Assembly (NCBI RefSeq): GCF_900115865.1
Contig: NZ_FOXY01000002.1
Location: forward strand, 62,001-126,000
Length of the DNA stretch: 64,000 bases
Direction: 5' to 3'
From: Donghicola eburneus
Lineage (GTDB): Bacteria; Pseudomonadota; Alphaproteobacteria; Rhodobacterales; Rhodobacteraceae
The notes under the pieces are model-generated. The model was not told the origin of the DNA and made no database searches. It saw nothing but the letters and a program-made list of their open reading frames with translations. Made by a program: the position numbers and the translations under genes. Shown here piece by piece: positions 57,073-64,000 of this stretch. Each line of letters begins with the position of its first letter. Within the stretch, counting starts at the first letter, position 1.

Positions 57073-59106
57073 ATGACCGACGCACTGGTTATTTTCACCC
57101 CCTCGGGCAAGCGGGGGCGGTTCCCCATCGGCACCCCTGTGCTGACAGCGGCCCGCCAGCTCGGGGTTGATCTGGACTCTGTTTGTGGTGGGCGCGGCAT
57201 CTGTTCGAAGTGTCAGGTTCAGCCCTCGTATGGCGACTTCCCCAAATTCGGGGTGCACGTGGCCGAGAACGCGCTGAACGACTTCAACGCTGTCGAGGAA
57301 CGCTATGACCGTATCCGCGGGCTAAAGGCGGGTCGACGTCTGGGCTGTCAGGCCACCGTGCAGGGCGACCTTGTGGTCGACGTCCCCCCAGAGAGCCAAG
57401 TGCACAAACAGGTCGTCCGCAAGGCCGCGACCCAGCGCGACATCGTCATGGACCCCGCGACCAAGCTCTATTTCGTCGAGGTTCAGGAACCCGACATGCA
57501 CGATCCCAGCGGCGATTTCGAACGCCTGAAGGACGCACTGCGGGACCAGTGGCAGATCGAAGACGTGACCGCCGCCCTGCCCTTCCTCGCAAAGCTCCAG
57601 ACTGCCCTGCGCAAAGGTCAATGGAAGGTTACCGTAGCCGCTCACAAAGGCCATCAGGACAGCCACGTTCAGCTTTTGGACATCTGGCCGGGGCTACATG
57701 AGGATGGCCTCTATGGTCTGGCTGTGGACCTTGGCTCAACCACCATCGCAGCGCACCTGTGCGATCTGGTCACCGGCGAGGTCAAAGCCTCCAGCGGCCG
57801 CATGAACCCACAGATCCGCTTTGGCGAGGACCTGATGAGCCGCGTCAGCTATTCGATGATGAACCCCGGCGGGGACAAGGAAATGACCCGCGCCGTGCGC
57901 GACGCGCTGAACGACCTGACCACCGGCATCGCCGAAGAGGCTGGCATCGCGCCATCGCTGATCGTCGAGGCGACCTTCGTCTGTAACCCCGTCATGCACC
58001 ACCTTCTGCTGGGTCTGGACCCTGTAGAACTGGGTCAGGCGCCCTTCGCGCTGGCAACCTCTGGCAGCGTGTCCTTGAACGCACGTGAGATGGACCTGAA
58101 CCAGATGAACCCGAACGCACGGGTCTTTGTCCTGCCCTGCATCGCGGGCCACGTCGGAGCGGACGCCGCCGCCGTCGCCCTGTCCGAAGAACCGAACAAA
58201 TCCGACGACCTCGTGCTGATTGTGGACGTGGGCACAAACGCAGAAATCCTTCTGGGGGATAAATCCCGCGTACTGGCGTGTTCATCGCCCACCGGCCCCG
58301 CCTTCGAAGGTGCGCAGATCAGCAGCGGCCAGCGCGCCGCACCCGGTGCGATCGAAAAACTGGAAATCAACCCCGACACCAAAGAGCCCCGCTTCCGCGT
58401 CATCGGTTGCGACCTGTGGTCGGACGAAGAGGGTTTTGCCGAGGCCACCGCAGGCAGCGGCGTCACCGGCATCGCGGGTTCCGGCATCATCGAAGCGCTG
58501 GCCGAAATGCGCAGTGCCGGCATCATGGACGAGAGCGGCCTGATCGGCAGCGCAGAGCAAGTCGGCACCTCGCGGATTGAGGCCGAAGGCCGCACCAACA
58601 CCTACGTCATCCACGACGGCAGCGCCAAGGGCGGACCGCGCATCACCGTGACCCAAAACGACGTCCGCGCGATCCAGCTGGCCAAATCGGCGCTTTATGC
58701 CGGTGCGCGTTTGCTGATGGATGAACGCGGTGTGGATACCGTGGACCGCGTGGTGTTGGCCGGTGCGTTCGGCGCCCATATCAGCCCGAAACACGCCATG
58801 CTGCTGGGGATGATCCCCGACGTGCCCTTGGACAAGGTCACCAGCGCTGGTAACGCCGCTGGCACCGGTGCGCGCATCGCCCTGTGCAACGTCAGTGCGC
58901 GCAATGACATCGAACAGATCGTGCGCCAGATCACCAAGGTCGAGACCGCGATCGAGCCGAAGTTCCAAGAGCATTTCGTCAACGCGAACGCGATCCCCCA
59001 CAAGACAGACGCCTTCCCGAACCTATCGCAGATTGTCACCCTGCCCGATGTCAGCTTCAACACAGGTGGTGGCGATGGCGGCGGACGCAAGCGTCGCCGG
59101 CGTTAA
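57073..59106 (+). CDS. Ferredoxin-ASKHA corrinoid-activation protein (RACE/DUF4445)
   Basis: This 677-residue protein belongs to the reductive activators of corrinoid-dependent methyltransferases. An N-terminal plant-type 2Fe-2S domain has Cys38, Cys44, Cys47 (CGGRGICSKC) and Cys92 (RRLGCQATV). A linker follows, then the ASKHA ATPase core with GLAVDLGSTTIAAHL, DVGTNAEILLG and VVLAGAFGAHISPKHA. The family reduces inactive Co(II)-corrinoid to Co(I) using ATP. ATG 57073 has AGGA eight bases upstream; longer frames overlap guaB. No corrinoid methyltransferase is in the window. Confidence 0.9.
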   Translation: MTDALVIFTPSGKRGRFPIGTPVLTAARQLGVDLDSVCGGRGICSKCQVQPSYGDFPKFGVHVAENALNDFNAVEERYDRIRGLKAGRRLGCQATVQGDLVVDVPPESQVHKQVVRKAATQRDIVMDPATKLYFVEVQEPDMHDPSGDFERLKDALRDQWQIEDVTAALPFLAKLQTALRKGQWKVTVAAHKGHQDSHVQLLDIWPGLHEDGLYGLAVDLGSTTIAAHLCDLVTGEVKASSGRMNPQIRFGEDLMSRVSYSMMNPGGDKEMTRAVRDALNDLTTGIAEEAGIAPSLIVEATFVCNPVMHHLLLGLDPVELGQAPFALATSGSVSLNAREMDLNQMNPNARVFVLPCIAGHVGADAAAVALSEEPNKSDDLVLIVDVGTNAEILLGDKSRVLACSSPTGPAFEGAQISSGQRAAPGAIEKLEINPDTKEPRFRVIGCDLWSDEEGFAEATAGSGVTGIAGSGIIEALAEMRSAGIMDESGLIGSAEQVGTSRIEAEGRTNTYVIHDGSAKGGPRITVTQNDVRAIQLAKSALYAGARLLMDERGVDTVDRVVLAGAFGAHISPKHAMLLGMIPDVPLDKVTSAGNAAGTGARIALCNVSARNDIEQIVRQITKVETAIEPKFQEHFVNANAIPHKTDAFPNLSQIVTLPDVSFNTGGGDGGGRKRRRR

Positions 59107-59162
59107 TCAGCACAAGCCTCTTGACGGGCGGGATTGCGAAACGTATCTCGCCTGTCAGTGAT

Positions 59163-59236
59163 GCGGGTATGGTGAAATGGTATCACACGAGCTTCCCAAG
59201 CTCTTGGCGCGGGTTCGATTCCCGCTACCCGCTCCA
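59163..59236 (+). tRNA. tRNA-Gly (anticodon CCC)
   Basis: GCGGGTA and TACCCGC form the acceptor stem, with T73 and an encoded CCA (59234-59236). The anticodon arm CGAGC-TTCCCAA-GCTCT gives CCC, and the T-loop TTCGATT is present. It reads GGG. Confidence 0.97.
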
Positions 59237-59259
59237 GTCCTCTTGATATCGATAGTGCT

Positions 59260-60420
59260 TCAGGTGTGGTGCAAACCTGCAAGAACAGCCTTGGCTGCGC
59301 GCAGGCCCGGCGCCTCGCCGCCCTCGCCCAAGCGGTGCATGGTCGTGGTCATGGCCGCGATCTGCTCTGCCGGATGGTTCAGCACCTCTGCCACATAGGG
59401 CGCAATCAGTTCGGGCTTGCACTGATCGCCGATCAATTCGGGGATCACCCGCGTATCCGACACAAGCGACACAAGCGTCACCGTATCAATCCGCAGCATG
59501 GCCGAGATGATCTTGCGGCTAAGCCAGCTCATGTCATAGGCGATCACCATCGGCGTGCGCGCCGCAGCCAGTTCCAGCGAGACCGTACCCGACGCGGCCA
59601 GCGCCATGTCTGCCGCTCTGAAAGCCGCCTTTTTCAAACGGTCTGCGTTGTCGCCCAACTCACGCGGATCAAGGACAATCAGACGCTCCGGCCACAGCTC
59701 TTTGGACGCCTCAATCAGGCCTGCCACCGCAGGCGCGGCGGGGAGCACGATTTGCAGATCTGGTACGCGCTCCAGCACGCCTTTGACAGCCTCTTGAAAG
59801 ACAGGGGACAGGCGTGTGACCTCTGACCGACGCGAGCCGGGTAGTACCAGCAGCAAAGGCTGTTCGCCGATCCCGTAGTGCAACCGGAACTGGTCTGCTT
59901 CGGCGTCAGTAGCTTGCTCTTGGGTCGCGATGGGGTGGCCGACAAAGTCACACTCCATCCCCGCCGCTTCCATATAGGGCGGCTCAAACGGTAACAGCGC
60001 CAGCACCTGATCAATGCACTTCGCCATCTTGTCCGCCCGCTTGGGACGCCACGCCCAAACGCTGGGGGCGACGTAGTGAACGGTACGAATGTGGGGCGCT
60101 ATGGCTTTGACCAGTTTGGCCACGCGCAGGCAGAAATCAGGCGCGTCGATGGTGATCATCACGTCCGGTTTTTGCGCAATCACAGCTTCGGCGCATTCAC
60201 GGATGCGACGCTTCAGGTGGAAGTATTTCGGCAGCACCTCGGCGATGCCCATCAGGCTCAGTTCCTCCATCGGGAACTGGCTGGTCAGACCTTGGGCCTG
60301 CATCAACGGACCGCCCACACCGCTGTACTGGATATCGGGCACAAGGCTGTTCAGCCCGTCCATCAGCGCACCGCCCAAGGCATCGCCCGAAGGTTCGCCC
60401 GCGATCACATAGATTTTCAT
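59260..60420 (-). CDS. lpxB: Lipid-A-disaccharide synthase
   Basis: LpxB joins UDP-diacylglucosamine and lipid X to the lipid A disaccharide. The 386-residue GT19 enzyme has the N-terminal GEPSGDALGG, VAPSVWAWRPKRADKM, and LVLPGSRRSEVTRL motifs. ATG 60420 overlaps the lpxI stop (ATGA); a 7-residue longer start at 60441 is less likely. Last gene of the bamA-to-lpxB unit. Confidence 0.95.
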   Translation of the reverse strand: MKIYVIAGEPSGDALGGALMDGLNSLVPDIQYSGVGGPLMQAQGLTSQFPMEELSLMGIAEVLPKYFHLKRRIRECAEAVIAQKPDVMITIDAPDFCLRVAKLVKAIAPHIRTVHYVAPSVWAWRPKRADKMAKCIDQVLALLPFEPPYMEAAGMECDFVGHPIATQEQATDAEADQFRLHYGIGEQPLLLVLPGSRRSEVTRLSPVFQEAVKGVLERVPDLQIVLPAAPAVAGLIEASKELWPERLIVLDPRELGDNADRLKKAAFRAADMALAASGTVSLELAAARTPMVIAYDMSWLSRKIISAMLRIDTVTLVSLVSDTRVIPELIGDQCKPELIAPYVAEVLNHPAEQIAAMTTTMHRLGEGGEAPGLRAAKAVLAGLHHT

Positions 60421-61229
60421 GCCTGTGGCTCCGCAGCCCAAAGAAAGACGCCAGCATCCTCAGCGACTTTCGCGATTTGAGGACGGTCCAGCACCACGAC
60501 GTTACCCGCAGTGATGACGATGCCGTTCAGGCCCGCCTTGGCCGCAGCGCGCAAGGTATCAGGACCGACGGCAGGCATATCAACCCGCAGGTCCTGACCC
60601 GCTTTCGGGGTCTTCACCAGCACGCCGCCCTTAGCCGCATGGCGCAATTTCTCGGGCGTTTCACTGACAAAGCGCAGCATGGCGTCGGTGCCTTGGAGCG
60701 TCTCAAACCCCAGACACAGACCATTCGCCACCACGCAGCCCTGCCCGATGTCCAGAGCAGCGGTTTGCGCCAGAATTTCAAAACCGCACGCGGCATCCGC
60801 CATGTCGGCGTCGGTCGGCTGTGACCCTGCAACCAGACCAGCGTAGGCGGTTAGAGCGGGCAAAACTTCGTGGGCACCACGGACAGCAAAGCCTTGGTCC
60901 TCAAACGTCTGAACGACTAAGCGTAGCACAGCGTCATCCCCCTGCTGCATCGCGGCCAACAGATGGGGCGCCAAGGCGCGCATATCGTCGTCAAATTGCG
61001 CAGGGTCCAGCGCAGGGCGCGACAGGCCGCCAGCAAAGACCACATCGGTCACGCCAGCCTCGCGCAGCGCCGCATAGATGGCTCCAATCCGGTCGATGGG
61101 AAACACCGGGGCATCGGGCCCCATCAAGTGCTGGACGCCTGCAAAGGTCAGCACATAGGCGTCAGGATGCGCCTGCAAAATCGCGGGGGGCAGCGCACCG
61201 CCCCCAGCCAATATCCCAAGACGCGCCAT
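60417..61229 (-). CDS. lpxI: UDP-2,3-diacylglucosamine diphosphatase LpxI
   Basis: LpxI (DUF1009) hydrolyses UDP-2,3-diacylglucosamine to lipid X and replaces LpxH in most alphaproteobacteria. The 270-residue protein has ILAGGGALPPAILQ, DVVFAGGLSRPAL and GGVLVKTPKAGQDLRVDMP motifs. It overlaps lpxA by one base (start) and lpxB by three (stop). Confidence 0.94.
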   Translation of the reverse strand: MARLGILAGGGALPPAILQAHPDAYVLTFAGVQHLMGPDAPVFPIDRIGAIYAALREAGVTDVVFAGGLSRPALDPAQFDDDMRALAPHLLAAMQQGDDAVLRLVVQTFEDQGFAVRGAHEVLPALTAYAGLVAGSQPTDADMADAACGFEILAQTAALDIGQGCVVANGLCLGFETLQGTDAMLRFVSETPEKLRHAAKGGVLVKTPKAGQDLRVDMPAVGPDTLRAAAKAGLNGIVITAGNVVVLDRPQIAKVAEDAGVFLWAAEPQA

Positions 61230-62026
61230 CAGTTGGGCGTCAGGAACGAACGGTCTGTCGCCCCGAGGATAAACTCCGCCATGTAGCGGACGTATTCGCT
61301 GTCGCTATCCTCGGTGATGCGCTTGGCACGCTCGTGGAAGGTGCCCTCGCCCTGTGCCAGCGTCTGGAACGCAGCGCGCAGCGCGGTGATATCCTCGCGA
61401 GCAACGCCTTTGCGTTTCAGACCAACAAGGTTCAGGCCATCCAGCTTGCCACGGGGGCCTTGGACCAGACCGTGGGGCAGCACATCGTTGGTCACCATGG
61501 TGACCGCGCCAATGATCGCGCCGCGGCCCAGACGCACCCACTGGTGAATGCCCGACAGGCCGCCGATGATCACATCGTCTTCGACGTGGCAGTGACCGGC
61601 TAAAGCGGCCTGGTTCGCCATGATCACGCGGTTGCCCACGATCGCATCGTGCCCCACATGGGCACCGGTCATGAACAGACAATCGTCGCCCACCTTGGTG
61701 ATCCCGCCGCCACCTTCGGTACCGGGGTTCATGGTGCAGCCCTCGCGGATGCGGTTGCGCTTGCCCACGACCAGTTTGGTGTTCTCGCCCTTGAACTTCA
61801 GATCCTGCGGGACCTCGCCAATGCAGGCAAAGGGGAAGATCACAGTCTCATCGCCGATCTCGGTATCGCCCGCCATAACCACGTGGGATTTCAGGACAAC
61901 GCCCTGCCCCAGCTTGACCTGCGGCCCAACCACGCAGAACGGGCCAATTACACAGTCTGCGCCTACGACCGCGCCCTCTTCGATCACGGCTGAGGCGTGA
62001 ACCTGTGCTGTGGGATCAATGCTCAT
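61229..62026 (-). CDS. lpxA: UDP-N-acetylglucosamine acyltransferase LpxA
   Basis: LpxA acylates UDP-GlcNAc in the first step of lipid A synthesis. The 265-residue protein is a left-handed beta-helix of hexapeptide repeats ([31 protein letters not shown]). The catalytic His is in GAHVGHDA. It overlaps fabZ and lpxI by a few bases at either end. Confidence 0.96.
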   Translation of the reverse strand: MSIDPTAQVHASAVIEEGAVVGADCVIGPFCVVGPQVKLGQGVVLKSHVVMAGDTEIGDETVIFPFACIGEVPQDLKFKGENTKLVVGKRNRIREGCTMNPGTEGGGGITKVGDDCLFMTGAHVGHDAIVGNRVIMANQAALAGHCHVEDDVIIGGLSGIHQWVRLGRGAIIGAVTMVTNDVLPHGLVQGPRGKLDGLNLVGLKRKGVAREDITALRAAFQTLAQGEGTFHERAKRITEDSDSEYVRYMAEFILGATDRSFLTPN

Positions 62027-62493
62027 GCCGCGTCCTTGGGCATGTCCATCATCGCGGTGAAATCTGCTTCGGCCGCCAGCTCGCCATCAACGGTCGCTTT
62101 GCCTTTGAATTTCCAGACCTTGCCGCCGGGCTTGCCGCGGACCAGTTCCACGTTCATTTCCAGCACGTCGCCGGGGCGGACCATGCGGCGGAATTTGCAG
62201 TTGTCGATCGCCATGAAGTAGATCTGCATGTTCTTGTCTTCGAGGTTCAGGCTCGTGCCGACCATCACTGCAGTGGTCTGGGCCATAGCCTCGATGATGG
62301 TGACGCCGGGCATGATCGGGTTGCCGGGGAAGTGCCCCTGAAAGTGCGGCTCATTCATGGTCACGCACTTGATGCCCTTGGCAGACTGGATGCCGTCAAT
62401 GTCGACCACTTTGTCTACCAGCAGGAACGGGTAGCGGTGCGGCAGCAGACGCTGGATCAGGTCGATGTCGGCGGTGGTGCGGGGCTCAGTCAT
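62023..62493 (-). CDS. fabZ: 3-hydroxyacyl-ACP dehydratase FabZ
   Basis: FabZ dehydrates 3-hydroxyacyl-ACP in fatty acid elongation and competes with LpxA for the same pool. The 156-residue hotdog-fold protein has [28 protein letters not shown] with the catalytic His, and EAMAQTTA with the Glu. ATG 62493 (AAGG eight bases upstream) is preferred to 62514. Confidence 0.95.
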   Translation of the reverse strand: MTEPRTTADIDLIQRLLPHRYPFLLVDKVVDIDGIQSAKGIKCVTMNEPHFQGHFPGNPIMPGVTIIEAMAQTTAVMVGTSLNLEDKNMQIYFMAIDNCKFRRMVRPGDVLEMNVELVRGKPGGKVWKFKGKATVDGELAAEADFTAMMDMPKDAA

Positions 62494-62557
62494 GGCTGTA
62501 CCTTCTGATGTCATTTTGAAGGCTGAGTACCAAGTTGGAAAAGGTCGAGCAAGCGCC

Positions 62558-63139
62558 CTACTCGGACTGGCCGGATTCTGCCGTTTCGCCCGCCCCGATG
62601 CGCGCGTTTATTTCAGCAATGGCTTCATCTGTTACATCCGCTTGATCCAACACGATGAAATAGCTGCGGCTGTCTGCAAGCAAAGTCGCATTATGGCGCC
62701 CCAGAATCTCGACCAAGATCGGGCGGGCGAGTTCCAGAAAACGGTTATTCGCGGTCTCTGTCAGGCGGCCAAAGTTGCGGGCTTTGGCGTCCTGTTCACG
62801 GCGGATCGCCTGAACCTTCTCGTCAAAGGCATCGGCGCGGGCACGGAATTCCTCGACCGTTAGGGTGTTGCGCTGCTCGGTCAGCTCGGCCTCTTCGGCG
62901 TCAAGCTCCGCCGTCAGTCGATTGTTTTCGCGCGCGATCTCGGTTCGGCGTCGTTCAATTTCTGCCAGAACGCGCTGGCCATACAGGCTCTCGCGGAAGG
63001 CCCGATCAAAATCGACCACCAGAACGGCCGAAGGGGCAGCCTGAACCGGCTGCCCCTCCCCGAAATCAAGTGTCTGCGCGGTGGCGGGGGCAACACCGCA
63101 CAACAAGGCCGCAGCCAGTGCAGCAATCGCCCTACGCAT
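62558..63139 (-). CDS. skp: OmpH/Skp-family periplasmic chaperone
   Basis: Skp holds unfolded outer-membrane proteins in the periplasm on the way to BamA. The 193-residue protein has a Sec signal peptide (cleavage near ATA-QT at residue ~21), then the [17 protein letters not shown] strand and a long coiled coil ([13 protein letters not shown] region). Its ATG overlaps the bamA stop by one base. lpxD, found here in E. coli, is absent from the gap to fabZ. Confidence 0.9.
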   Translation of the reverse strand: MRRAIAALAAALLCGVAPATAQTLDFGEGQPVQAAPSAVLVVDFDRAFRESLYGQRVLAEIERRRTEIARENNRLTAELDAEEAELTEQRNTLTVEEFRARADAFDEKVQAIRREQDAKARNFGRLTETANNRFLELARPILVEILGRHNATLLADSRSYFIVLDQADVTDEAIAEINARIGAGETAESGQSE

Positions 63140-64000
63140 TAGAATTCAGCCGAAATGGTGAATTCAAAGGTCCGCGGTTTGTCCTGCGCGCGGCGCTCGA
63201 TCGGCTCCGACCAGTTAAAGCGCAGCGGACCAATCGGCGTATCCCAGAAAATCGACACACCTGCCACTTGGCGCAGGCTGAAGTCTTCGTACCGCACGTC
63301 GGCATTGTAGGTCTTATCCAGACCCCAGAGCGAGCCGATGTCATAGAACACACCGCCCGAGACGCCGTACTCTTCGGGCAGACCGATGGGGAATTCCGCC
63401 TCGAAACGCGCGACCGCGAAGTTGTTACCGCCAAGTGCGGCATCCTCGGACGCGTCACGCGGACCGATACCGCCGCCTTCAAAACCGCGCATGTAGCGGC
63501 TGCCGAGGTAGTAGCGCTGGAACGCGCGGCTGGAGCCTTGGCTAAAGGTCAGGTTCGACGCTTCGAATGTCGCACGCAGCTCGACCTCTTCGTTCAGAAC
63601 AAAGGCCTGCGCCTGCGCGCGAATGTTGGTTTCGACATACTGGACATCGTTGCCCGCCATGAAGTCCTGACCAAACGACAGGAACACCCCTGCGTTGGGG
63701 TTCAGACCAGTGGTGCGCGTGTCGTAGCTGTAGGTATAGCCTGCGCCACCGGCCTCGAGCGCGTCTTCGTCAGCTTCGTTCTGGATGATGACGCTGGCCT
63801 CGTCGTCCACGTCATACATCTCGCCATACTCGGCCTTGAGACGGACCTGAAGGCGACCGTTTTCGCTGACGGGGAAAGTCAACGACGGCTCGAAGATACC
63901 GATGTTGCTCGAATATTCGGCGTAGTCAGCGGTGTTGTTCGAGTAGCTGAGGTTCAGGCCGAACGCGAGGTCACGGCCCAAGAACGCAGGCTCGACAAAC
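63139..64000 (-). CDS. bamA: Outer-membrane assembly factor BamA, C-terminal part (cut by window edge)
   Basis: BamA inserts beta-barrel proteins into the outer membrane. Only the last ~287 residues are visible and the frame remains open to base 64000. The visible part is barrel: YYLGSRYMRGFEGGGIGPRD (matching the conserved RGF/VRGF loop 6), VFYDIGSLWG, and IGPLRFNWSEPIERRAQDKPR. The chain ends FEFTISAEF with the C-terminal aromatic beta-signal. Confidence 0.94.
   Translation of the reverse strand, partial: FVEPAFLGRDLAFGLNLSYSNNTADYAEYSSNIGIFEPSLTFPVSENGRLQVRLKAEYGEMYDVDDEASVIIQNEADEDALEAGGAGYTYSYDTRTTGLNPNAGVFLSFGQDFMAGNDVQYVETNIRAQAQAFVLNEEVELRATFEASNLTFSQGSSRAFQRYYLGSRYMRGFEGGGIGPRDASEDAALGGNNFAVARFEAEFPIGLPEEYGVSGGVFYDIGSLWGLDKTYNADVRYEDFSLRQVAGVSIFWDTPIGPLRFNWSEPIERRAQDKPRTFEFTISAEF

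Overview
The window reads as chromosomal DNA of a marine Rhodobacteraceae (Roseobacter-group) alphaproteobacterium. The evidence is GC-rich coding DNA, a cckA gene with a CtrA-type box upstream, a recA gene with an alphaproteobacterial GTTC-N7-GTTC SOS box, an Irr/ICE-type iron box in front of an iscR-suf operon whose IscR lacks the usual cysteine ligands, lpxI in place of lpxH, and a tauR-type taurine locus. Most of it is ordinary housekeeping sequence. One accessory block (about 7.4-32.5 kb) holds secreted proteins, a sulfonate catabolic locus, efflux and chemoreceptor genes, and a decaying oxidoreductase cluster.

Layout. 1-2.6 kb: surE (cut at the left edge), pcm and an nlpD-like lipoprotein, closed by a strong terminator. 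2.7-7.3 kb, minus strand: an SDR, an orphan ABC ATPase, then tatA-tatB-tatC and an overlapping DUF815 ATPase. 7.4-10.1 kb: a Hint-domain protein and prfC. 10.6-14.3 kb: a VOC - aldo/keto reductase - TSUP exporter operon and a small RTX protein. 14.4-23.1 kb: aldehyde dehydrogenase plus TSUP exporter (plus strand) converging on tauC-tauB-tauA (minus strand), with tpa and tauR divergent. Together these match the gene set for taking up taurine, removing its nitrogen and exporting sulfoacetate. 23.1-27.2 kb: a FUSC efflux protein with its MarR regulator, a small membrane protein and a soluble chemoreceptor. 27.6-32.5 kb: a LysR gene broken by a frameshift, an aldo/keto reductase fused in frame to a truncated luciferase-like monooxygenase, an OYE-family gene with a frameshift and a nonsense codon, then intact SnoaL-like and luciferase-like genes. 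33.0-41.1 kb: tRNA-Arg(CCG) and the iscR-csd-sufB-ybjQ-sufC-sufD-YIP1-YIP1-sufS operon. 41.2-47.9 kb: an alpha/beta hydrolase, a small protein, an HD phosphohydrolase, two YitT paralogues, a class II amidotransferase, alaS and a DUF1330 gene. 48.0-56.9 kb: typA, recA, a sulfotransferase-like gene, cckA, rsmB and guaB. 57.1-59.2 kb: a ferredoxin-ASKHA corrinoid activator and tRNA-Gly(CCC). 59.3-64 kb: bamA (cut at the right edge)-skp-fabZ-lpxA-lpxI-lpxB.

The taurine/sulfoacetate locus is the most coherent metabolic system. It needs no pathway genes outside the window: TauABC imports, Tpa transaminates taurine to sulfoacetaldehyde, the ALDH (SafD candidate) oxidises it, and the adjacent TSUP (SafE candidate) exports the product. 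No xsc is present. The most unusual object is the aldo/keto reductase-luciferase chimera inside the decaying cluster. Regulatory sites were located by eye; none has been scored against a matrix.
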